A stretch of DNA of 64,000 nt, from positions 3,332,501-3,396,500 of the forward strand of contig NC_023065.1 in NCBI RefSeq assembly GCF_000513295.1. The letters are read 5' to 3'. The position numbers and the translations under genes were made by a program. The stretch is from Magnetospirillum gryphiswaldense MSR-1 v2 (GTDB lineage: Bacteria > Pseudomonadota > Alphaproteobacteria > Rhodospirillales > Magnetospirillaceae). Below are positions 35,702 through 45,413 of this stretch, piece after piece. The notes under the pieces are model-generated. The model ran no database searches. It was given only the letters and a program-made list of their open reading frames with translations, and was not told where the DNA came from. Within the stretch, counting starts at the first letter, position 1, and each line of letters opens with the position of its first letter.

Positions 35702-36343
35702 ATGGAACAGAATTCCTGCGTTAATAATCGTGCCTGTCATGCCATTTCCAGTGTGGTGCTGGACGTGGTGCAAGCGCTGCTGCGTGAGCGCTCGGTTAAC
35801 GGCAAGGTGGATCTGGCCGACGTTGATCGGTTGATCGCGCTGGTCCGACGCGGCCCCATGAGCCTGGACCCCGCCTATGCTCAGCAAGAGGAACGCTGTC
35901 GCGCCCAGCATTCCAAGCCCAAGGGCAATGTGGGGGCGCGCTCCAACCCGTTCCAGCGGCTGATGGTGCGCCCCCTGGAACCCCTGCTGGGCCAGGTCCT
36001 GCCTCGCCCGCTGCTGGCCCATTACTTCGCCTTCGTCGATGTCGCCTTGGGGCCGGCGGCCCGCGACGAGTTGGACCGCGATTGCCGCGCCCTGATCCAG
36101 GCGCTTTTGGTGGTCCATGGCAACAACCTGACCTGGGACCATTTCTACGGTGATTCCCGTTCCACCGCCATTTTGCGTCGGGCCTTGGCCATCATCACCA
36201 GCATCCTGACCCAACCCCACGGTCCGGCCATGTGGCGCAACCATATGGGCCGCCCGGTGGGCGACACCCCCGCCCTCCAGGCCGAGCCGTTGAAAACCAT
36301 CCTCGATTGCCTGCTGCAAACCCATCACGGTCTGGCCGCGTGA
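35702..36343 (+). CDS. hypothetical protein
   Basis: 213 aa from the ATG at 35702. Mostly helical and soluble, with a Pro/Leu stretch (QRLMVRPLEPLLGQVLPRPL) and four Cys scattered without pattern. No signal peptide, no recognised domain. Codon use resembles neighbours. It sits 58 bp after comM and could be co-transcribed with it. Confidence 0.7.
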   Translation: MEQNSCVNNRACHAISSVVLDVVQALLRERSVNGKVDLADVDRLIALVRRGPMSLDPAYAQQEERCRAQHSKPKGNVGARSNPFQRLMVRPLEPLLGQVLPRPLLAHYFAFVDVALGPAARDELDRDCRALIQALLVVHGNNLTWDHFYGDSRSTAILRRALAIITSILTQPHGPAMWRNHMGRPVGDTPALQAEPLKTILDCLLQTHHGLAA

Positions 36344-36420
36344 CCCTCCCTTGACCAAAGTCGGGGCGTCGGGTCTGGGCATCGGTTAAACCAGACCCGT
36401 ACTGGCAAGGAGCAGCACGG

Positions 36421-36768
36421 GTGAAGCACCACATCGCAACCTGGGGACCACGGATCGTGCTGGCCGCCGAGCTGGTCCTGTTCGCCGTCGTGGTCGGCCA
36501 TGTCGATGCCGGCCTGAAGACGGAAATGGTCGATGGCCAGCCCTTCGGTCAATGTTCGCAGGCCCAGTTCGAGGCCATTGGCCTGGCTTGGCTGGGCATG
36601 ACCTCGCTGGCCTTCATCGGCACGCTATGGTCGGTGTTCCGGCGCGGCAAATGGCTGGGGCTGGCCTTGTTCGTGCTGCCGGTGATCATCGCCACCACCA
36701 TGGCCAAGTACCAGGAAGACCGCTATCCGCCGTGCTGGGACCGCCCGGCGGAACAAAGTCAGCGTTAG
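36421..36768 (+). CDS. small membrane protein, unknown function
   Basis: 115 aa. GTG start with AAGGAG about 10 bp upstream. Three hydrophobic segments (~10-28, ~52-72, ~78-95) and a short periplasmic-type loop with one Cys; a second Cys near the end. The last base of its TAG stop is the first base of the IS630 element. In the reconstructed pre-insertion sequence the stop is also TAG, so the protein is unchanged. Confidence 0.75.
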   Translation: MKHHIATWGPRIVLAAELVLFAVVVGHVDAGLKTEMVDGQPFGQCSQAQFEAIGLAWLGMTSLAFIGTLWSVFRRGKWLGLALFVLPVIIATTMAKYQEDRYPPCWDRPAEQSQR

Positions 36769-36787
36769 AGCATTTTCACATCGAGCG
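36768..36787 (+). repeat. IS630 left terminal inverted repeat
   Basis: GAGCATTTTCACATCGAGCG. It matches the right repeat at 16 of 20 positions when that is reverse-complemented. Confidence 0.85.
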
Positions 36788-37737
36788 TCCATATCCGTCG
36801 TGGGCGAAGAAATTGGCGCATTCCTCGGGCGGAAACAGGTCGATGAGTTTTCCGATCACGTCCCATAAGGTGTTGATGGTGCGGGCTTGCGCCTTTCGCA
36901 GCAGGCTCTTGAGCTTGGCGAAGGCGAGCTCGATGGGATTGAGGTCTGGGGAGTAGGGCGGCAGATACCGCAGGGTGGCCCCTCGGGCTTCGATGAGTTG
37001 CTTGACCCCTGCCACCTTGTGGGCGGGCAGATTGTCCATTACGACGATGTCGCCGGGCCGCAAGGTCGGAGCCAGGACCTGCTCGACATAGGCCAGGAAG
37101 ATCGCGCCATTCATCGCCTTGTCGATGACGAAGGGGGCGGAGATTCCGTCATGCCGGAGCGCCCCGACGAAGGTGGTCATTTTCCAATGACCGTGCGGCA
37201 CCGCAGCCAGCAGCCGCTGACCGCGCGGCGCCCGTCCGTAGCGCCGGGTCATGTTGGTCGATGCCCCGGTTTCATCAAGGAAGACCAAGCGGGTTGGGTC
37301 CAGCGCCGGCTGCTCGGCTCGCCAGGCGATGCGTCCTTCGGCTACGTCGGGACGTTCCTGCTCGGCAGCATGCGCACTCTTTTTTTCAGACTGAGGTCGA
37401 GCCGCTCAAGCGTGTTCCACAGGCCGCCGACGCTGATCGACACGCCCAATTCGGCCAGAACCCAGGCGCGCAACTCAGCCAGCGTGGCATCGGGCTCGAC
37501 CTTGATCTGCGCCTGCAACGCCTCAAGGTGAGCCGCCAGCTTCTGTCCTGGCCGCCCAGGCCGTGGCTTCACCGTCGTCTCGCCGGTGGCCCGGCGGCGG
37601 CCTTGGGCCTTGTAGATGTACGAAACGCTCACCCGGAACAGCGGCGCCACCTCGTAGGCGCTCATGCCGCTGTCCACAGCCGCCAAAACTCTATCGCGCA
37701 AGTCCTGAGAATAGGACTGCCCTGAGCGCCACGTCAT
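36776..37737 (-). CDS. IS630-family transposase produced by -1 frameshifting
   Basis: Frame A (37737-37342, 131 aa) holds a helix-turn-helix ([20 protein letters not shown]) and linker. Frame B (open through 36776) holds the DDE catalytic core: [15 protein letters not shown] and [21 protein letters not shown] run of seven A residues on the coding strand (37386-37380) followed by G, next to the end of frame A, allows a -1 slip that gives [18 protein letters not shown] and continues in frame B without a stop. The fused product is about 320 aa, normal for IS630. Confidence 0.9.
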
Positions 37738-37813
37738 CGCATCATCCTCGGGAGCGTTGTTACCGAAGATGTTGAATCACAAAATGACCTCAGGGGGAAT
37801 CCTCTACCGATTC

Positions 37814-37833
37814 CGCTCGGCGTGAAACCGCTC
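37814..37833 (-). repeat. IS630 right terminal inverted repeat
   Basis: On the minus strand GAGCGGTTTCACGCCGAGCG. It ends directly at the second TA target copy. Confidence 0.85.
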
Positions 37834-38621
37834 TAGATATCCAGCTCCACCAGCACTGGCACATGGTCGGAGGGCTGGGTCCACGACCGGCACTCACGCA
37901 GCACCTCGACCGACCGCAAGGTGTCGCCCAGGGCCGGAGTGACCCATACATGGTCAAGCCGGCGACCGCGGTCGTTCTTTTCCCAATCGGGCGAACGATA
38001 GCTCCACCACGTATACAGGCGTTCCGATGGCGGAATGAAACGGCGCATGGCATCGACCCAGCCCAGGCTGGCTTGCATGCGGTCCAGCAAATCCACCTCG
38101 ATGGGGGTATGACTGACCACCTTCAGCAATTGCTTGTGCGACCACACGTCGGTTTCCAAGGGGGCGACGTTGAGGTCGCCGGTCAGGATCACCCGATCGC
38201 CGGGCTTGTAGGTGCCTGCGTACCAGTCGGTGACTTGGCGCAGGAAATCCAGCTTGTGGGCGAATTTGTCGTTTTGCTGAGGATCGGGGATATCGCCGCC
38301 GGCGGGAACGTACAAGCAGTGGATTTCCGCCTCGTCCAGCTTGGCCACCAGATGGCGGCGGTCGTCGCGCCCACACCACGACGGCGTCATGGTTTCGCGG
38401 ATTGGTCGCTTGGACAGGATGGCGACGCCATTATAGCCCTTCATGCCGTGGAAGGCGATGTGGGGAAAGCCTAAGCTCCGGCATTCATCGGCGGGAAACA
38501 GCTCGTCCACCACCTTGATTTCCTGCAGACAGATCACGTCGGGAGTCAAGCGCTCCACCACCTGGCGCAACAAGTCAAAGCGCAGGCGGATGGAATTGAT
38601 ATTCCAGGTGACGACACGCAC
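37833..38621 (-). CDS. xthA: exodeoxyribonuclease III
   Basis: 262 aa from the GTG at 38621 with AAGGGGAAA upstream (MRVVTWNINSIRLR). Catalytic elements: LQEIK (metal Glu), GDLNVAP (Asn/Asp), RLDHVWVTP and SDHVPVLVEL (His). It is an AP endonuclease and 3' exonuclease in base-excision repair. The stop codon, now TAG, is built from the IS630 end plus the target TA; before insertion it would have been TAA. The protein sequence is unaffected. Confidence 0.95.
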   Translation of the reverse strand: MRVVTWNINSIRLRFDLLRQVVERLTPDVICLQEIKVVDELFPADECRSLGFPHIAFHGMKGYNGVAILSKRPIRETMTPSWCGRDDRRHLVAKLDEAEIHCLYVPAGGDIPDPQQNDKFAHKLDFLRQVTDWYAGTYKPGDRVILTGDLNVAPLETDVWSHKQLLKVVSHTPIEVDLLDRMQASLGWVDAMRRFIPPSERLYTWWSYRSPDWEKNDRGRRLDHVWVTPALGDTLRSVEVLRECRSWTQPSDHVPVLVELDI

Positions 38622-38685
38622 GGGATTTCCCCTTGGCTGGTGGAACGCCGCTTTTACACCAGTTTCGAAGAAGTCCAAAAACACA

Positions 38686-38716
38686 GACGCCCGGCCAGGG
38701 GGGAAGGCCGGGCGTC
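38686..38716 (-). terminator. Rho-independent terminator, leftward (lolA unit or a small RNA)
   Basis: GACGCCCGGCC (38686-38696) and GGCCGGGCGTC (38706-38716) form an 11-bp stem; on the minus strand TGTGTTTTTGG follows. It would end leftward transcripts before xthA. Confidence 0.85.
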
Positions 38717-38723
38717 CGGTAAC

Positions 38724-38873
38724 CGCTCCGTGTGCGGAGCGACCGTGTGGGGCAAGCAGGGGAAACCGGCCCCACCGAGCAGGACCGTTGCGGTCCGTGC
38801 TGCTCTCTTCCTGAAATGGGAGGCCGGTGGGACAGTCAGTATGGATTATGGCGCATATCTGTCATGCGCCATA
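38724..38873 (-). other. structured non-coding segment between lolA and xthA (candidate small RNA)
   Basis: No supported ORF. Three perfect hairpins occur in 150 bp: CGCTCCG/CGGAGCG (38724-38741), GGACCG/CGGTCC (about 38787-38801) and TATGGCGCAT/ATGCGCCATA (38847-38873). They are followed leftward by the terminator at 38686-38716. This resembles an independent small RNA or a structured 3' end of the lolA mRNA. I cannot assign it to a known RNA family. Confidence 0.4.
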
Positions 38874-38887
38874 GTCATGGCTGGAAA

Positions 38888-39544
38888 TCAGCCGTCGTTC
38901 AGCTTGGGTTTGGTGAACTTGGGATCGCTGAATTGGAACAGCTTGCGATCCAGGGTCATACCGCTTTGAGTCTCGTACAAAGAGACGGTGGTGATGCTGC
39001 CTTGCGCGTCCAAAACCCGCCATTGCCTGAGGGCAAAAGGCTGTTCGGTGAACACCAAGGTGATCTCGCCCTGGGCCGGATCATCACTTTCCACCACCGA
39101 AATGTTCAACACACCCGGCGCCCGTGTCACCCGTGACACCGCCAGATCCTTACCGTTCAACTGCACATTTTCACGCACCAGCACGCCTGCCGGGGTCGAT
39201 CCCAACGGGATATAGCTGGGTTCACCCAGTTCCTGGTCATGGACGATGAGAAAATCGCCATCGGCCACCACCAGGATCGGCGACGGCGGGTCGTACTGCA
39301 AACGCATGCGCCCCGGACGCCAGAAATAGGCGGTGCCTTCCGATACATTGCCATTGGGGGCGAATTGCTGGAACCGCGCCTTCAAGGTGGTGATGCCGTT
39401 CATATAGGCCTCGGCCCGGACGACATCAGCCTTGTCCTGATCGGTCAGCGGCTTGCGCGGGCCGGCGGCCTGGGCCGGCAGGGCCAGAGGCAACAGCGCC
39501 AGCAGGGTCAGCAGGGTCAGCAGAAAGCGGCGATTGAACAACAC
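38888..39544 (-). CDS. lolA: outer-membrane lipoprotein carrier protein LolA
   Basis: 218 aa. Signal peptide 1-26 (MLFNRRFLLTLLTLLALLPL, then ALPAQA). LolA fold: MNGITTLKARFQQFAPNG, GTAYFWRPGRMRLQYDPPSP, LVVADGDFLIVHDQ and the C-terminal VSLYETQSGMTLDRKLFQF. It ferries lipoproteins across the periplasm from LolCDE to the outer membrane. It lies 55 bp downstream of ftsK, the usual order. Confidence 0.94.
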   Translation of the reverse strand: MLFNRRFLLTLLTLLALLPLALPAQAAGPRKPLTDQDKADVVRAEAYMNGITTLKARFQQFAPNGNVSEGTAYFWRPGRMRLQYDPPSPILVVADGDFLIVHDQELGEPSYIPLGSTPAGVLVRENVQLNGKDLAVSRVTRAPGVLNISVVESDDPAQGEITLVFTEQPFALRQWRVLDAQGSITTVSLYETQSGMTLDRKLFQFSDPKFTKPKLNDG

Positions 39545-39599
39545 GGGGGGCTACTCCTTGACCAGATGGGGATGGCTTAATCCCCGATCATGGCGAATT

Positions 39600-42005
39600 T
39601 TAGAAATCATCGCGGGTCTGGCGCACCAAAATCTCGCGCTTGCCCACGTGATTGGGCTTGCCGACCACGCCTTCGGTCTCCATCCGCTCGATCAGACGGG
39701 CGGCGCGGTTATAACCGATTTGCAGATGGCGCTGCACGAACGAGGTCGAGGCCTTGCCCTCACGCGCCACCAAGGCCACCGCCTGATCGTACAGATCGTC
39801 GCCGGAACCACCGCCGGAACCACCTGGACCACCGCCGAACTCGCCATCTTCTTCCTCGGTCACCGCCTCGATATAGGACGGCTCACCCTGGGCCCGCAGA
39901 TGATCGACCACCTGTTCCACTTCCTGATCCGAGACGAAGGGCCCGTGGACACGGGTGATGCGCCCACCAGCGGCCATGTACAACATGTCGCCCTGACCCA
40001 GCAATTGTTCCGCCCCCTGCTCGCCCAGGATGGTGCGCGAATCGATCTTGCTGGTGACCTGGAAGGAGATGCGGGTGGGGAAATTGGCCTTGATGGTGCC
40101 GGTGATCACATCCACCGACGGGCGTTGCGTCGCCATGATCAGATGGATACCGGCGGCGCGGGCCATCTGCGCCAGACGCTGCACCGCCGCCTCGATGTCC
40201 TTGCCGGCCACCAGCATCAGATCGGCCATTTCATCGACGATGACGACGATGAAAGGCAGCGCCCTGAGCTCGAGTAATTGTTCTTCATAGATGGGCTTGC
40301 CGGTATCGGCGTCGAAACCGGTCTGCACCGTGCGGGTCAATTGTTCGCCGCGGTCGCGCGCTTCGGCCAGCCGCTGGTTATAGCCGGCGATATTGCGCAC
40401 GCCCAATTGGCTCATGGCGCGATAGCGGTCTTCCATCTCGCGTACGGCCCATTTCAGCGCCACCACCGCCTTGCCCGGCTCGGTCACCACCGGGGCCAGC
40501 AGATGGGGGATGCCGTCATAGACCGACAATTCCAGCATCTTGGGATCGATCATGATCAGGCGGCATTCTTCCGGCGTCAGCCGGTACAAAAGCGACAGGA
40601 TCATGGTGTTGACCGCCACCGACTTGCCCGAACCGGTGGTGCCGGCGATCAAAAGATGCGGCATGCGGGCGAGGTCGACCATGACCGGGCTGCCGCTGAT
40701 ATCCTTGCCCAGGACCAGGGTCAGCTTGGCCCCAGCCTTCTCGAATTGCTGGGCGGCCAGCAACTCGCGCAAATAAACCACTTCACGCCGCGAATTGGGC
40801 AGCTCGATGCCGATGACCGAACGACCGGGAATGGTGGCGATGCGCACGGACAGCGCGCTCATGGATCGTGCGATGTCGTCGGCCAGACCGATGACCCGGC
40901 TGGTCTTGGTGCCCGGCGCCGGCTCCAATTCATACAGCGTCACCACCGGACCGGGACGGACCTTGACCACCTTGCCGTTGACGCCGAAATCCTCGAGCAC
41001 GCTTTCCAGCATCTTGGCATTCTGCGCCAGGGAATCCTGAGACAGATGGGTACGGTTCTGCTCCGGCGTCGGGGACAGCAGGGTCAAGGGCGGTACTTCA
41101 TATCCCGGCCCCACCGGCCCGCCCAAATCCAGCATGCCCTGACGCGCCGCCTTTTCCCGCTTGCCCGCCGCCGGTGGCGGACGCTTGGGCTGGACCAGGG
41201 CGCCATGCTGGGGCATGCGCTCCAGCGCATCGTTATCATCGTCGTCGGCGGGAGCGGGGATGAAGGCGTCACCGTCTTCATCCTCATCCTCATCGTCCTC
41301 GACCATTGTCCGCCGGGCCAGGGGCGAGCGGCTGGTCACCATCACCGCCGGTTCGCGCCGGGCCGAATCCGGATTGGGGCGCAACGAAGCCGCCGCCCGC
41401 AACGACTTCTTGCCGGCCAAACCCAGCCCGGCCCAATCGGCGGGCGACAGGCCCAAAGCGAAGATACTGGCGAAAAAAGCCACGCCCAAACAGGCACTGC
41501 CCACCGCCCACAGCATATGCGGCGGAACATGGGGGGCGACGAAGGCGGCGACGATCACCTTGCCCAAGGCGCCGCCCGGCCCGACGGCAACACCGGACAG
41601 ATGCGGCAACGGCAGGGCGGCCAGAGCCACCGCCCACACCACCACCACCAGCGGCAACAAGGCGATGCGCAGTCCCCACAGCCTTGGCGCCTGGGCCCGA
41701 ACCAGCACCCGCATGCCCCAGGCGGCGGGAATCAACACCACCAGCCAGCCGCCCAGGCCGAACACCTGATCCAGCAGATCGGCCAAGGTGGCCCCCAACG
41801 GCCCCAGGGCATTGGTGACCGGACCGTCGACGGCGGTGTTGAAGGATGGATCGCGCGGATCGGCGGTCATCAGGGCAGTACCGGCCAGAATGGCCAGCAC
41901 GGTCAGCGCCAAGCCCCCCAGACGGGCCACCAGCCGGCGCATGGCCGGCACGGTACCCTTGGGCAGAAAGCTGCTTTTCGGTGCCCCTTTTTTGGCCGCG
42001 GCCAT
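39600..42005 (-). CDS. ftsK: DNA translocase FtsK
   Basis: 801 aa. Four transmembrane helices at ~25-185, a variable acidic linker ([20 protein letters not shown]), alpha/beta motor domains with Walker [14 protein letters not shown] and Walker [14 protein letters not shown], and a C-terminal winged-helix gamma domain ([20 protein letters not shown]). The gamma domain reads KOPS-type sequences and activates XerCD. It coordinates chromosome segregation with division at the septum. xerD is encoded 5 kb away. Confidence 0.96.
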   Translation of the reverse strand: MAAAKKGAPKSSFLPKGTVPAMRRLVARLGGLALTVLAILAGTALMTADPRDPSFNTAVDGPVTNALGPLGATLADLLDQVFGLGGWLVVLIPAAWGMRVLVRAQAPRLWGLRIALLPLVVVVWAVALAALPLPHLSGVAVGPGGALGKVIVAAFVAPHVPPHMLWAVGSACLGVAFFASIFALGLSPADWAGLGLAGKKSLRAAASLRPNPDSARREPAVMVTSRSPLARRTMVEDDEDEDEDGDAFIPAPADDDDNDALERMPQHGALVQPKRPPPAAGKREKAARQGMLDLGGPVGPGYEVPPLTLLSPTPEQNRTHLSQDSLAQNAKMLESVLEDFGVNGKVVKVRPGPVVTLYELEPAPGTKTSRVIGLADDIARSMSALSVRIATIPGRSVIGIELPNSRREVVYLRELLAAQQFEKAGAKLTLVLGKDISGSPVMVDLARMPHLLIAGTTGSGKSVAVNTMILSLLYRLTPEECRLIMIDPKMLELSVYDGIPHLLAPVVTEPGKAVVALKWAVREMEDRYRAMSQLGVRNIAGYNQRLAEARDRGEQLTRTVQTGFDADTGKPIYEEQLLELRALPFIVVIVDEMADLMLVAGKDIEAAVQRLAQMARAAGIHLIMATQRPSVDVITGTIKANFPTRISFQVTSKIDSRTILGEQGAEQLLGQGDMLYMAAGGRITRVHGPFVSDQEVEQVVDHLRAQGEPSYIEAVTEEEDGEFGGGPGGSGGGSGDDLYDQAVALVAREGKASTSFVQRHLQIGYNRAARLIERMETEGVVGKPNHVGKREILVRQTRDDF

Positions 42006-42013
42006 TGCTCCCC

Positions 42014-43174
42014 CTAAAGCGTCTGCGCCATCAGCGTCAGTGCCCGTTCCGTAATTGCCAGATCATGGACCAAAGCCACGCGGATGAAACGATCCCCCAC
42101 ATCCCCACGTGACAGATACTTGCCGGGCAGCACCCGGATTTTCGCCTGTTGCCACAATTTCAGCGCCGCCTGTTCGCCGTCGCCCACATCCAGCCACAGG
42201 AAGAACCCCCCTGCCGGACGGACGAAACCGAAGCGTCCGGCGAAGATGCGTTCGGCCATGTCGAGCTTGGCCCGATAGAGATCGCGGTTTTCGCGCACAT
42301 GGTCCTCGTCGCGCCACAATGCCGCCGCCGCCGCCAGGATAGGCAGGGGCGTCGCCGCCCCGCCATAGGAGCGCAAGCGGGCGAAAGCGGCCATCAGCCG
42401 AGTGTCGCCGGCGACGAAACCCGAGCGCAACCCCGGCACGCTGGAGCGTTTGGACAAGGAATGGAAGACCATGACGTTGTCCATGGACCCGTCCAATCGG
42501 GCGCAGGCGGAAAGCGCCCCCGCCGGTTCCTCGGCATCCCAGATTTCCGAATAGCATTCGTCCACAGCCAGGATGAAATTCCAGCGCCGGGCCAGTTCTA
42601 TATGGCGTTTCAGCATGTCCAGGCTGGCGACCGAACCTTGCGGATTGGCCGGGCTGCACAGATAAGCCAGCTTGACCCGGGCCAGCACGTCGTCGGGCAA
42701 GGTGGTGTAATCGGGCTGCGAGGCCGGGCCGTGGGCGCCGGCGACGAAATAGGGCTCGGCCCCGGCCATCACCGCCGCCCCCACATAGACCTGATAGAAC
42801 GGATTGGGCAGCAGCACCAAGGGCCGATCCTGGCCGGGCGTGATCACCGTCTGGGCGATCAGATAAAGCGCCTCGCGCGTGCCGGCCACCGGCAGGATGG
42901 CGCGGTCGGCATCGATCATGCCGGCGGGCAGTTGAAAGCGCTCGGTCAGCCAATCGGCGACGGCGCGGCGAAAATCCGGACTGCCGTTGGCGGGTGGATA
43001 CTTGCCCCACGATCCGGCCTGTTCGGCCAGCACCCGCGCCAGCATGGGCGGCGGCGGATGTTGCGGTTCGCCGATGGACATGACCAGCGAATCGGGTGTG
43101 GCGGCACCGCCCAGCAGATCGGTCAACCGCTGGAACGGATAATCGGTGAGTTGGTCGAGCTGTGCATTGAACAT
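42014..43174 (-). CDS. dapC: class I/II PLP-dependent aminotransferase, N-succinyldiaminopimelate aminotransferase-like
   Basis: 386 aa from the ATG at 43174 ([20 protein letters not shown]). The PLP lysine is in [17 protein letters not shown]; cofactor contacts are [15 protein letters not shown] and DECYSE. This DapC-type group is usual upstream of ftsK in Rhodospirillales. It would make a lysine/peptidoglycan precursor, though other amino-acid substrates are possible. Eight bp separate it from ftsK. Confidence 0.83.
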   Translation of the reverse strand: MFNAQLDQLTDYPFQRLTDLLGGAATPDSLVMSIGEPQHPPPPMLARVLAEQAGSWGKYPPANGSPDFRRAVADWLTERFQLPAGMIDADRAILPVAGTREALYLIAQTVITPGQDRPLVLLPNPFYQVYVGAAVMAGAEPYFVAGAHGPASQPDYTTLPDDVLARVKLAYLCSPANPQGSVASLDMLKRHIELARRWNFILAVDECYSEIWDAEEPAGALSACARLDGSMDNVMVFHSLSKRSSVPGLRSGFVAGDTRLMAAFARLRSYGGAATPLPILAAAAALWRDEDHVRENRDLYRAKLDMAERIFAGRFGFVRPAGGFFLWLDVGDGEQAALKLWQQAKIRVLPGKYLSRGDVGDRFIRVALVHDLAITERALTLMAQTL

Positions 43175-43224
43175 GGGCTTTGTTCTAACCGATTCCGACG
43201 CCCGCGCCCATGGGGAAATAGCCG

Positions 43225-43262
43225 CCGATAAACAGAAGGGGCGCGGCTTGCGCCGCGCCCCT
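43225..43262 (-). terminator. terminator after amtB
   Basis: AGGGGCGCGGC (43237-43247) and GCCGCGCCCCT (43252-43262) form an 11-bp perfect stem with a TTGC loop; TTCTGTTTAT follows on the minus strand. Confidence 0.85.
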
Positions 43263-43286
43263 CCTTGCCGCAAACAGGATCCGGTT

Positions 43287-44603
43287 TTAGTGGATCGATT
43301 CGCCGTGCAGCGACAGGTCGAGACCTTCGCGTTCCTCGTCGGGGGTGACGCGCAGGCCGATGACCAGATCGATCACCTTCAACAGGATGAAGGAAGCGAC
43401 CGCCGACCAGACGATGGTGGCGACGATGCCGTAGAGCTGGGTCAGCACCTGACCTGCATTGCCTTCCAGCAGGCCGGGGGTACCGCCGATGGCTTCGACG
43501 GCGAAGACGCCGGTCAGGATGGCGCCGACGATGCCGCCGATGCCGTGCACGCCGAAGGCGTCCAGGCTGTCGTCATACTTCAGCGCATGCTTGAGGCCGG
43601 TGGCGCCCCAGAAGCAGACCACGCCGGCGACGGCGCCGATGATCAAGGCCCCACCGACACCGACGAAGCCGGACGCCGGGGTGATGGCGACCAGACCGGC
43701 CACCGCGCCCGAGATGGCGCCCAGAACGGACGGCTTCTTGCGCAGAATCCATTCGGCGAAGATCCAGCCCAAGGTGGCGGCGGCGGCGGCGACCTGGGTC
43801 ACCAGCATGGCCATGCCGGCACGGCCGTCGGCGGCGGCGGCGGAACCGGCGTTGAAGCCGAACCAACCCACCCACAGCAGCGAGGCGCCGATGATGGCCA
43901 GCGACAGATTGGCCGGAGCCAGGTTGTCGGTGCCGAAGCCCTTGCGCGGGCCCAGAACCACGGCCGCCACCAGACCGGCGATGCCGGCATTGATGTGGAC
44001 CACGGTGCCGCCGGCATAATCAAGCACGCCGTCCTTGCCCAGGAAACCACCGCCCCAGACCCAATGGCACACCGGGGCATAAACCACCAGAACCCACAGG
44101 CCCATGAACACCAGCATGGACGAGAACTTCATGCGGTCGGCGAAGGCGCCGGTGATCAGCGCCGGGGTGATGATGGCGAAGGTCATCTGGAAGACGATGA
44201 ACACGGTTTCCGGGATGACGCCGGTCAGCGAAGCGACCTCGACCCCGGCCAGCAAAGCCTTGCCCAGGCCGCCCACATAGGGGGTGCCTTCGGCGAAAGC
44301 CAGGCTGTAACCGACCAGAACCCACAGCACCGACACCAAGGCGGTGATGGCGAAGCTCTGCATCATGGTCGCCAGGATGTTCTTCTTGCGCACCATGCCG
44401 CCGTAGAACAGCGCGAGGCCGGGGATGGTCATCATCAGCACCAGCACCGTCGAGGTCAGCATCCAGGCGGTGCTGCCCGAATCCAACACCGGAACCGGAG
44501 CGGCGGCAGCCGCCGCTTCCTCGGCCAGCGCCGCGCCGGCCACAAACATCGAGGCAAACGCCATTCCGGCGCTGGCCATTACCTTTTTCAAACCTTGGTT
44601 CAT
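43287..44603 (-). CDS. amtB: ammonium transporter AmtB
   Basis: 438 aa from the ATG at 44603. A cleavable signal (MNQGLKKVMASAGMAFASMF, then VAGAALAE) precedes eleven transmembrane helices. Signature segments: ALFYGGMVRKKNIL, FADRMKFSSMLVFMGLW, the pore region YAGGTVVHINAGIAGL with conserved His, and DDSLDAFGVHGIGGIVGAIL with the second His and the acidic pair. It conducts ammonia/ammonium and is gated by GlnK, encoded just upstream. A sigma-54-like site lies in its leader. Confidence 0.96.
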   Translation of the reverse strand: MNQGLKKVMASAGMAFASMFVAGAALAEEAAAAAAPVPVLDSGSTAWMLTSTVLVLMMTIPGLALFYGGMVRKKNILATMMQSFAITALVSVLWVLVGYSLAFAEGTPYVGGLGKALLAGVEVASLTGVIPETVFIVFQMTFAIITPALITGAFADRMKFSSMLVFMGLWVLVVYAPVCHWVWGGGFLGKDGVLDYAGGTVVHINAGIAGLVAAVVLGPRKGFGTDNLAPANLSLAIIGASLLWVGWFGFNAGSAAAADGRAGMAMLVTQVAAAAATLGWIFAEWILRKKPSVLGAISGAVAGLVAITPASGFVGVGGALIIGAVAGVVCFWGATGLKHALKYDDSLDAFGVHGIGGIVGAILTGVFAVEAIGGTPGLLEGNAGQVLTQLYGIVATIVWSAVASFILLKVIDLVIGLRVTPDEEREGLDLSLHGESIH

Positions 44604-44682
44604 GGGATACCCCCGAAACGGCTCTGCAGTGATTGGGGTGCCGGCTTCCCCTGAGGCTGTGCCGGCGCTGACCACGGACTTA

Positions 44683-44697
44683 ACAAGAACCGTGCCA
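44683..44697 (-). promoter_or_regulatory. sigma-54-type promoter upstream of amtB
   Basis: Minus strand TGGCAC (44697-44692), 5 bp, TTGT (44686-44683). The -24 element is perfect and the -12 element has one change (TTGC expected). Transcription would begin about 68 nt before the amtB start, which fits NtrC control. Confidence 0.55.
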
Positions 44698-44806
44698 GCC
44701 TTTCCAATCAATGCTTCCGCCGCCTTCTCCTGTGAATGGGACAGTATGGGTGACTAATTCTTAAGCGCGCAGGTCCACCTCTGTACAAAACATGGGCAGA
44801 TATCGA

Positions 44807-45163
<357 letters not shown>

Positions 45164-45243
45164 CTAGGGCGGGGCTCATGTCATCCCGCCGGTTGATGGG
45201 TCATTGGGGCGCGTGTGCCGCATCCCTACGTGATGTTCCCCTT

Positions 45244-45258
45244 TCAAGAGCCGTGCCG
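45244..45258 (-). promoter_or_regulatory. sigma-54-like promoter upstream of glnK
   Basis: Minus strand CGGCAC (45258-45253), 5 bp, TTGA (45247-45244). It is similar to the amtB element (shared GGCACGG-TTCTTG-type core) but each half has one deviation. It lies about 100 bp before the start codon. Confidence 0.4.
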
Positions 45259-45413
45259 GAATCAGGAATCCACTGATTGCGCCATCTTTAGGCCGATCCT
45301 CAAACCGGCTGATCTGGATTTATGCTCAAAATATAGCCACATCCCCTGCCCCCTGCCCGATTCATGCGCTTGCGGCTGCGGGACTTGCGCTTTGGCGGCA
45401 GCGATGGCACATC

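Larger units (their letters stand above)
36768..37833 (-). mobile_element. IS630-family insertion sequence, complete, 1066 bp
   Basis: Flanked by a TA duplication at 36766-36767 and 37834-37835, as expected for the family. The ends are 20-bp imperfect inverted repeats with 16 matches. Transposase is encoded on the minus strand in two frames joined by a -1 frameshift. Both ends and both reading frames look intact, so it is probably recent and possibly active. Confidence 0.92.

Noticed and set aside
38622-38887. 6S, SRP or RNase P RNA between lolA and xthA
   Set aside because: Hairpins are present, but I could not find the conserved sequence blocks of these RNAs, so it is left as an unassigned candidate.
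40278-42017. 579-codon plus-strand frame opposite ftsK
   Set aside because: Antisense shadow of FtsK, rich in Gln/His/Gly; no ribosome-binding site or domain.
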